From assembly GCA_032164245.1 (NCBI GenBank), contig JAVMKO010000003.1:30875390-30939389 (forward strand): 64,000 nt of DNA. Reading direction: 5' to 3'. Below, in pieces: positions 56,787-64,000 of the stretch. The DNA is from Sternotherus odoratus (lineage: Eukaryota > Chordata > Testudines > Kinosternidae). Position 1 is the first letter of the stretch. Each line of letters opens with the position of its first letter. Made by a program: the position numbers and the translations under genes. Under the pieces are notes generated by a model. It searched no databases, was not told the DNA's origin, and saw only the letters and a program-made list of their open reading frames with translations.

Positions 56787-57449
56787 GGCATGTCTTAAAA
56801 GGTGGTATTCTAAATTTCAATTAGCTAGTCAGGATCATTCTGATAAAACTGCACCAACACCCTGTAAAGTTACAAGATTTCCCTGTATAATTTTAACACT
56901 GTGTGTTCCAAACCCCACAGCCCTGCCCAAGCAGAAGTCAGCAAACAGGTCTGCCCTAGCCAAAGAAATGTGTGCTCTGCTTAATTTACAGTTAAGAAGC
57001 AAATAGAGTCATCAAGTAGGGAGGGAAACAAAGCTCAAACAGGTGTAGAAGGTGTCTGAAACGGAAGTGTCTGAATTACTATTTGAGATAATAAACTGGC
57101 TTATTCCTTTTAAGAAATAACAAACTTAAAATATGTTGTACTCTCCAGGAGAGGTCTGGGCAGTATAGGACACACATTTCTAGAGTGGAAATCTGGTACT
57201 GGGGGTGTACTGGGATAACCCTGAAAAATAACCAATGCTGGGGAGAGTCAGAGCATAACCCAGGTGTGGCTGGGAGGCTGCAGTTACACAGACACTCTGC
57301 TTGTGGCTTGGATGGTGGAAGGCTTCTTTGAGTAGCTCGGGTGGGAGATACTTCACCACGGCAGGGTTTACCCAGCTGCCCATTAGTCTGGATTATACTG
57401 TGGTGTATTATACATTCCTTAAGCATCTCTTTTAGGAAAACAAATAATC
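56787..57449. other. Non-coding DNA, possibly retroelement-derived in part
   Basis: 57130-57400 has the GC-balanced look of LTR-leader sequence, but no boundary or motif supports a call. Confidence 0.3.
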
Positions 57450-57556
57450 TTGATTTTAAAAGTTAGGGATGAAGCGTTTACCATGACATTTGGTAAATTG
57501 ATCCAATGGCTAATTACTTTCACCATTAAAAAATGATGCCTTATTTGCAGTCTGAA
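57450..57556 (-). mobile_element. CR1/L3-like LINE fragment
   Basis: GGTAAATTGATCCAATGGC, TAATTACTTTCACC, ATTAAAAAATGATGCC and TTATTTGCAGTCTGAA follow the consensus order of the family seen at 38890-39640. Confidence 0.6.
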
Positions 57557-57618
57557 AGCAGGTTAGCTAACCCGAGTTAAGAACACATTTATTGATTTCT
57601 TATTGCAGTGAAGATACA

Positions 57619-57643
57619 GTGTGTGTGTGTGTGTGTGTGTGTG
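57619..57643. repeat. (GT)n microsatellite
   Basis: Twelve and a half uninterrupted GT units. Confidence 0.97.
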
Positions 57644-60574
57644 CTTTCTCCTTGGCCACCCTGCCAGCTCTTGCAGACACTTCCTGAGCAACTTCTGGGC
57701 ACTCAGTCAATTGCCATCCTTTTCTAGGCACAGGGTCTTCGTGTTCTCTTAGATTTTTCTCTTCTCAAACTTGACAAGACAGCTAGGGCACCAGAGAAGT
57801 CACATCTTCAGGATTATAAGCTTGGCTACTGTGTTTGAGTATTTGTTGGGATGCTCTTTATTTAGAGCATTGTTTTACACCTTTCCTGTTTGGTTCCTCT
57901 GACAATCCCCTTTGGCCTAACTCCACAACAAGTAACCTATCATGAACGCACATCGACATGCATCATATTAACAAAAAACAGATAAGTTTATCACACACAC
58001 TAATGCTGTGCGTACCAGCTCCATACCCCTATCTTCCACTTCCATCAAACCTTTCTATCACAGAGTTATTCTCATTTACATATTGCTTTGAAGAGACAAA
58101 GATTGTCTATTAGGTTAAGATCTAACTTTTAGTTTCCACAGAAACTGTAGGTGATGGGTTCTCTATAAAACCTAGACAGACTAGGTTCCATTTCTCTTCT
58201 GATTCCCTATGCTAGGTTGCTGTTCTGTAACTACACATTGGTTTAGACACAGATTAAGGAGAATATTTATTCACTGATTTAAGGTCTGATGCTGTGATCA
58301 TGAGTATGGCAGATTTGGAGCACAGTCTGGGAAATGAACATCTCTAATGTGTGACCTGGCATACATACCATGTTAACATACCTTGTTAACATACACACCT
58401 TAACATGGTGTTTCTAATGGGAGCCAAACTGAAAATTGTAAGATGAAAGGTACTCAAAATAGGTTTCACCATTTAAAACAAGAGAATTTGATAGATGCTC
58501 AGAAAGAAAGCAACTTATTGCACAAATTGTAATATCTTTTCTGCTTGAAAGGAGGACAGTCTTATGGTTAAGAACTGGACTGAGACGGAGACAGTCTGGG
58601 TATAGTTTCCAGCACTGGCACAGACTACATGTGTGACTGTGGACAAATGAATCACTCCATACTGTGGATCCCAAATTGAAGTGGGAATAGTAATACTGTT
58701 ATATTTCGCAGAAGTGCTGTGAGATAAATTAATTTGTATTCAGAGGTAAGCAGATACTATGATAATAGGCATAAGAGTAGTTTGACGTGTATACTGTGGA
58801 GGGAAGGGGGGCCATCTCCAGTCAGGCCAATGAAGCCACAAGTGGAGAGGAGGCGGCAAATTCCATGCCTGTCAGGCTTGCAGTTCGGGGGAGAGGGGGA
58901 CTTGCCCATGTAGGTCCTTATAAGTAACAAGATATATAATACTCATACACTCCGGTTTATTGTATGAGCATCATGTATGATAGATTCAATATTTATTTTT
59001 TAAAGGGGGAGGTGGAAAACATGCATGCTTAGGGAAGAAACTCAATTATCTTTATTTTACAAGAAGCTAAATAGATCACATTCTAGGCAAATACTGCAGA
59101 AATGGGGGGCCATATAAATCTTTTTTAACAGCAAGAGAGTTACATGCACCCTACTTAACACTGAAAATTCCTCCAAATTAAGAGGATTGGGATTTGCTTG
59201 CCTAATTTGTTCTACTCCAATCATACACAAAAACACATGTTCCAAATAGACATTTCTCCCTTTCAACTACTACTTAAATTTCTCTCTCAATAGTATCACA
59301 TCATGTGAGAGAAGGTGGATGAAAGAAATATCAATTCATGGTCTCAAGCAGTCAACCTTGTCTGCATTACCAAGTCTTATACCAAGAGTCTCAGGCCAGC
59401 CTCCACAGGCTAAGGCTGCAGTTGTCCTTAAGCAGTGGCTGGTTCCTCCTTAGGATGAAAGGAAAGGAGAATACAAAAGAGCCTCAAGAGTTAATCCTGG
59501 GAATAAGACCATGTTCTTCTTGTTTGATGAAAGAGAACCTGACATATATGGATTGCAGGATGTTTATGAAGGAGGGGCTCAAAGAGGATCCTTTCCATAA
59601 TTCTCTAACGGACTATTTCAGGATCCCTAACATTGAATTAAATTTATATAATTCCTGTTTTGTTTTTCAAATAAATAAATACAATCCATAGTTATCTGGC
59701 TTGCAGAAATTGCAAAGTCTTTGCTCTGTAGGGGACAGGTTTGTAGAACTTAACTACCTGCTTATACACACTTTACAATATAAAATGTTCTACTTTTCAT
59801 ACTCCACATTAAGTTTTAAAACTGATAAAAATGTATTAAGAACAATTTCATTTTAGAAGCCTAGCAGTGACACTGTTAAATTAGGATTATTTAAGTGCAA
59901 AGCTTCAACTTTTCACATTTTGATTTTTAGAATTAGATGCACACAAAAAAAACCAAGCCCTCCAAACCAAAAAGCCCTCAAAGGCAGTCACATTGCACAA
60001 ACAGGAAAAAGTCTGTTTTCCCAAAAATGTATAACTCCTTCTGCATAAAACAGCTCCAAGCATGTGCACACACACACTCATCTCAACAACAACAAAAAGC
60101 ACCCACAGTTTCAGCCAAAAGTGAGAGCGGTTTCGGGGGGGGGGGGGGGAAACAGAGAAAGGAAAAACATTAAGGTGAATTTAGAAAGGAGTTGCATAGC
60201 ATCATTATAGAACCTTAACAGTAACTAAACTTATGACCTGAAAGGAGGCAGCAGCAGCAAGTGCACAACAAAAGAAGGAACCTCTCTGATTCTTAACAAA
60301 AGAAGGGTAATTTTGCCAAGAATACAGGTGCAGGCTCTTAGTCTTCTAAAATTACTGCAATCTTCAGGATCCACACAGGGCACCCAGGATCTTGTTTTAA
60401 TGGCTTGTTGAATAACCCCAATCGCCTCTACCTCCCCCCCCCCCAAAAAAAAAACACCCTGCAAGGCACTCTAACCACAAGGCCAATTAATTAGAGCATC
60501 CAGAGACTACCACATGTTCATCAACAAATATAATCTATCCTTGCCGACTTACTATAAGTGTCCCATACTGGACA
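57644..60574. other. AT-rich non-coding DNA, no gene seen
   Basis: Only unsupported short frames. G and C runs occur near 60135-60148 and 60435-60443. Confidence 0.5.
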
Positions 60575-60705
60575 CTGCTTGCATCCGACGAAGTGGGTAT
60601 TAGCCCACGAAAGCTTATGATTCAAAACTTTATAGTTAGTCTTTAAGGTGCCACAGGACTTTGTTACCTCTGCTATTCCAGACTAACACTGCTACCTCTC
60701 TGACT
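60575..60705 (+). repeat. Interspersed repeat with CCCACGAAAGCTTATG core
   Basis: GCATCCGACGAAGTGGGTAT, AGCCCACGAAAGCTTATG, TAGTTAGTCTTTAAGGTGCC and CAGACTAACACTGCTACC match the order at 8210-8330. Family name not assigned. Confidence 0.65.
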
Positions 60706-61706
60706 CTTGACACTGGACATGACACTGACACAGCCTGCTCCATGCCTATCTGCATACTTCGTGGAATTTCCTACATGAAGCAAGTTTTTGTTAGAGTTTC
60801 TCCTCCCTGCTACCAGGATTTGTTGTGGTGCTGGGTCTTCAAGCAGCCTCTCCATGCTAGCTGTGAGCCCATGTGGAGTACCGGGCAGTAAAGAAGCAGT
60901 TGCAGCATACTGACTTTGGCAGAGGGGAGGGAAGTGGGAGGTAGGGCAGTGGCTGCTCCAACCACCACCAAACCTGTAGGCACATCCCCGTCTCTCTCCC
61001 AGCTGCCTCTGGCACCCCCTAGGCTGCTTCAGGCGACCCCCCTCTCTTCACCGAGCCTCCCCCCAAGACAGCACCTTTCCCACAGGCTGCTTCAGGCTCC
61101 CTCCCGCACCCCAGCCCCCTTCCTGGGCTACTGGGCTTCCCCCCGCCCCTAACAATCCCCATCCAGCCCCCAGGCTCCCTCCCAACACCTGCGCGCCGCT
61201 AGCTCCCGTCCGGCTCCCGCGGCGTGCGCGGGGAAACCGGCTCCGCGCCCGCCTTTCCCCGGGGCAGGGCTCGCGGGAACTTTTCAAACGTTTCCCGGAC
61301 CCCCCCCCGGTGCAGCGGCTGGTGAGCGGGGCCGCCGGCCCCCCACGCCCCGGCGCAGACACGGGATCCCCGAGGCGAGCCCGGCCCCCCGCCGCCCGCA
61401 CCTTGCCTCCTGCCGACAGACATGGTCCCTCCGGCCCCGACGGCGCGTCCCAGGCTTCCGCCTTCCCTGCTCCGTCCCCCGCCGGCCGCGCCCACCGCTG
61501 CCCGGGGACGGCGCCCATTGGCGCTGCCGGCGGAGGGGCGGCCCCCGGCGGGGCGCAGAGCGGACCTTCCCGGCATGGCGGCTGCGTCCGGACGGCCCCG
61601 CGCCGCGCCCCGGACGGGGGAGCGCGGCTGCGCAGAGCGCGCGAGCTGTGTGGCGAGCGGGGTTTGACAGCTGCAAGCTCAGCAGCAGCCCCGGCGGCGG
61701 CAGCGC

Positions 61707-61757
61707 ATGGCGAGCGCGCGGGGAACGGGAAGCGGTGCAATGCCCCAGCGAGTGTGA
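61707..61757 (+). promoter_or_regulatory. Upstream ORF, 16 codons
   Basis: ATG at 61707 with a terminating TGA at 61755-61757. It encodes a short Ala/Gly/Arg peptide. It matters only if transcription starts upstream of 61707, which the sequence cannot prove. Confidence 0.4.
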
Positions 61758-61849
61758 CCGCTGCGGGGCGGGGGGAGACTGTTATACGCACCCCGCTCCT
61801 CCTCCTCCTCCTGCCCGGGCTTCCCCCTCACCTGACCCGCCCGCCCAAC

Positions 61850-61870
61850 ATGCAACCCGGCACCTGCTGA
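61850..61870 (+). promoter_or_regulatory. Upstream ORF, 6 codons
   Basis: ATG at 61850 reads MQPGTC and stops at TGA 61868-61870, 17 bases before the inferred main start. Confidence 0.5.
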
Positions 61871-61877
61871 ATCGATA

Positions 61878-61886
61878 ATGTACTAG
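61878..61886 (+). promoter_or_regulatory. Minimal upstream ORF, Met-Tyr-stop
   Basis: ATG TAC TAG ends one base before the main ATG at 61888. A ribosome finishing this two-codon frame would be placed right at the main start. If transcribed, it could limit or shape initiation of the main frame. Confidence 0.5.
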
Positions 61887-61887
61887 A

Positions 61888-61905
61888 ATGTCAGCGCTGA
61901 AAAAG
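61888..61905 (+). CDS. First coding exon of a plus-strand host gene (MSALKK)
   Basis: ATG at 61888 begins the frame MSALKK, and the exon ends at 61905 with a strong donor, AAG|GTAAGG, in phase 0. An in-frame TAA lies four codons upstream, so no longer N-terminus in this frame is possible from the same exon. The start context (TAGAATGT) has A at -3 counting from the ATG, acceptable for initiation. The exon lies in the CpG island, as expected for a housekeeping or broadly expressed gene. Six residues are too few to identify the protein; the rest lies beyond the window. The alternative is that the true start codon lies in a later exon and this is untranslated leader. Confidence 0.55.
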
Positions 61906-64000
61906 GTAAGGACGCGCTGATGGGTACCTGCTGCCTCCCGCCGGCGAGCGCCCCTGGCTGGGGGCACTGCTGCGGGGAGCCAGGGGGCACAGTGGCCAAG
62001 GATTTGCAGGACTTGGTCTGTGAGCACGAAGAGAGGGGAGCGAAACGACTGGGCTGAGCGTGGGGCTTGGGCTGCAAAGTCGACAGACTCTTGTTCAAAC
62101 CAACGAGACGTGCAGCTGCTGAGCGCGTTTTGGGGGCGAGGGTGCAGCTGCTGTTGGGCTTGTTTTGTGGACGCAGCTAAATCCTGCTGGGAATAGTGGG
62201 GGCGGCGTGGCTGTTGGGGGTGGAGTACATCTGGTGAGGTGTCGGGGGGGGGGGGGGGGTTTGTGGCATTCTGTCTTAGCAGGAGCTGCTTTGCTGCTGT
62301 CGAGTTGGGGGGGCATCTGCAGCTGTGCCTCGGGAGGGCAACGTTAGAGAGTGGTCGCAGGTGCTAGCAGGATTGTTGCAGGTCTTAGGGATGGGGCTGC
62401 TACTGTTAGGTATCGGCATGAGGGTTGCAAGAGAGGGTCTTTCTCGTTGCACTGCGTCGGGAGCGCATCAGCTGCTGAGCACCGCTGGGATGTTGGGTTT
62501 GAGCAGCTGCTGCTGGGGTTGTTGGTTGTCGCTACGCTCGCTCGGATCCCGGTACTTCTGTGCTGATGAGGATGCAGCCGATTTGGGGGCTGCCGCTGCG
62601 AAGCTCACTAGGCTGCTGCCGCCGCTGGGTGTCCAAGGCGCTGACCGGCGGCGGCACAAGGTGTGAAACCGTCAGCTGCGGCTCTTCTTGCAGCAGGCAA
62701 GAGACACTGACAATCGCGCTTCTTGGCCCCGCGTGCAAAGTGGAAACCATACAGCTGGCTGGAGCGTGACACGCGGGCTGGGGGGATTTGCGATTAAAAG
62801 AAGCATTGCACAAAACGCGTGCAAACGCGTGCGTGATAGAAACACACAGAGAACATGTTACACACGTATTTTACAGACTGACCGGCCGGGGGGAGGTAGA
62901 AGGGGGTCCCCCTCCAGATTGCTATCCGTGCAGTAGGGCAGAGTAAGGCTCTTGGGTGGAATGGACTGAGGATTGATGCGTGGGAAGGGGGGCACCGTGC
63001 ATCTGATTTCTTTGCCTGGAAGGGAGGACAGTGCTGTACGCGAGGATGGTGGGTTTTCACAGACCATCATTTGAAGGGTTGCTATGTGAGGATGAAACCA
63101 GAGAAAAGGCTGATATAACCAAACCTTCTCCTCCACCTCCTCTTCGCGGTGTACTGCACTGGCGGCGGCCGTTCTCTAAGGCGGCCAGCAAGGAGTATTA
63201 GTCCAGGGGGCACGGCTTGCGGGGTGGGGGTTGTGCGGGTGGGTGTGATTATCCCGTGTGCGGAGGTAACGGATACCTCGCTCAGCTCTGAACAGGGGTA
63301 CCGGGGAGAGGGCTGCGCAGGGTGCTGCTAAAGTGAAGGGACGGGGGGTGGGGGGGGGGGAAGAGATCGGGATCGGAGGGAGTTTGGATTTGGCGAAAGA
63401 GGGGAGATCTATTTCCCTTGCTTGGCTAGCTCAGTCCGGACGCTTTTCAAGCAAGGACACCGAGATGCTGCTGTCGTTGCCCCCTGCCCGGAGCCTGTTG
63501 GGGTCGGGGAGGGGAGGGTAACTCCGGCTTTGAGGGTCGGTTGGCTGGATCTGTGCTGTCTGCACCGTGTACCAGAGACCAAATAAGGCGACGGCAATAA
63601 ATCATATTGCGTGTGTCTTATCAATGTAACCAACTTGGGTAAGGTGAAGCTCCAGTGACTCCTTCCCATCTTCCTAAACAGGGAGGTAAAAGGAGGGGCG
63701 GAGGGGATACATAGGTCGGAATTATATCCCGGATCGTGATCAGGGAATATTGAGGATTGCTTTTCGGAAACCCATGCTAAGTGCCTTTGTAGCAACCAAA
63801 ATCACTCAGTCATTTGGCATTTTCGTGCAGCTTTATTGATGTACTAGACACGTTGTTATGTACAATGAATTATAACTATTAATAAAAATAATACTTTAAA
63901 TACACCCTTTCTGGTGGGGAATAAATTACACACTAGCATGTCTAATTTGTGGAATAAAGGGTTGGACGCCTCTCTAGAAACCATCTAGGGAACTAGAACC
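61906..64000 (+). other. First intron of the plus-strand gene (start only)
   Basis: GC-rich until about 63500, then AT-rich. No second exon recognised. A run of 17 G lies near 62244-62260, and other G runs near 63335-63360. The intron continues past the window edge. Confidence 0.45.

Larger units (their letters stand above)
61190..62100. promoter_or_regulatory. CpG island, probable promoter region
   Basis: Dense CpG and GC-rich sequence begin abruptly near 61190 after AT-rich DNA. It contains a CCAAT box on the minus strand (plus-strand CCATTGG near 61516) and GGGCGG-type boxes near 61765. It covers the likely 5' untranslated region and first coding exon of a plus-strand gene. The minus-strand CCAAT box and the minus-strand gene to the left make a divergent promoter possible. 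Long Arg/Gly/Pro frames across it on both strands are what random GC-rich DNA gives. Confidence 0.75.

Noticed and set aside
61398..61430. Minus-strand start MSVGRRQ with a GTGCGG donor as first exon of the left gene
   Set aside because: The donor is weak and no downstream exon could be linked in phase, so it stays unproven.
61048..61870. Long open frames of 186 to 247 residues on both strands in the CpG island
   Set aside because: Arg/Gly/Pro/Ala composition expected from GC-rich DNA; no splice signals or domain support.

Overview
The window looks like vertebrate nuclear DNA, most likely from a turtle or another non-avian reptile. The reasons are its AT-rich non-coding sequence with exon-sized coding islands, many CR1-type LINE fragments ending in the family's usual 3' terminus, a DIRS tyrosine-recombinase retrotransposon, a two-gene PIF/Harbinger transposon with derived MITEs, several hAT elements with 8-bp target duplications, and solo retroviral-type LTRs. 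The species assignment is inference; nothing here is bacterial.

Layout. 1-5.1 kb: a Harbinger transposon (transposase on +, spliced Myb/SANT-like gene on -, tail to tail) that appears to sit inside a related MITE. 5.1-10.7 kb: mostly unique AT-rich DNA with a 289-bp MITE at 8.4 kb. 11-13.1 kb: a CR1 LINE split by a 1.34-kb hAT element with a perfect 8-bp duplication and two internal minisatellites. 13.8 kb: a small minus-strand exon. 16-25 kb: CR1 fragments, the longest carrying reverse-transcriptase remnants, and several small hATs. 28.7-30.1 kb: a decayed, internally deleted DIRS with a large foldback, followed by a Helitron-like element. 31.5-37.5 kb: a structurally complete DIRS element with open Gag, RT-RNase H-methyltransferase-like and tyrosine recombinase frames and 167-bp inverted repeats that are identical. 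38.9-57.6 kb: nested LINEs, solo LTRs (two with perfect 5-bp duplications), a MITE with a 15-bp tandem array, and a second minus-strand exon at 43.6 kb. 61.2-62.1 kb: a CpG island with a short first coding exon of a plus-strand gene that runs off the right edge.

Host genes. Two minus-strand exons, 43638-43802 and 13797-13928, are both phase 1-1 and join in frame, so they probably belong to one gene whose long introns hold most of the transposons here, including the whole DIRS element in the antisense-to-+ orientation (same strand as the gene). I do not recognise the protein. The plus-strand gene starts at 61888 (first residues MSALKK, then a splice donor) behind three short upstream ORFs. The CpG island may serve both genes as a divergent promoter, but no minus-strand first exon is proven.

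Mobile DNA. The DIRS genes would act together: Gag-like nucleoprotein, reverse transcriptase/RNase H, and a tyrosine recombinase that inserts a circular cDNA, with the internal complementary region templating the circle junction. The Harbinger pair is a DDE transposase plus a DNA-binding partner; both are frameshifted, so this copy is likely dead. No RNA gene, CRISPR or prokaryote-like system was seen.
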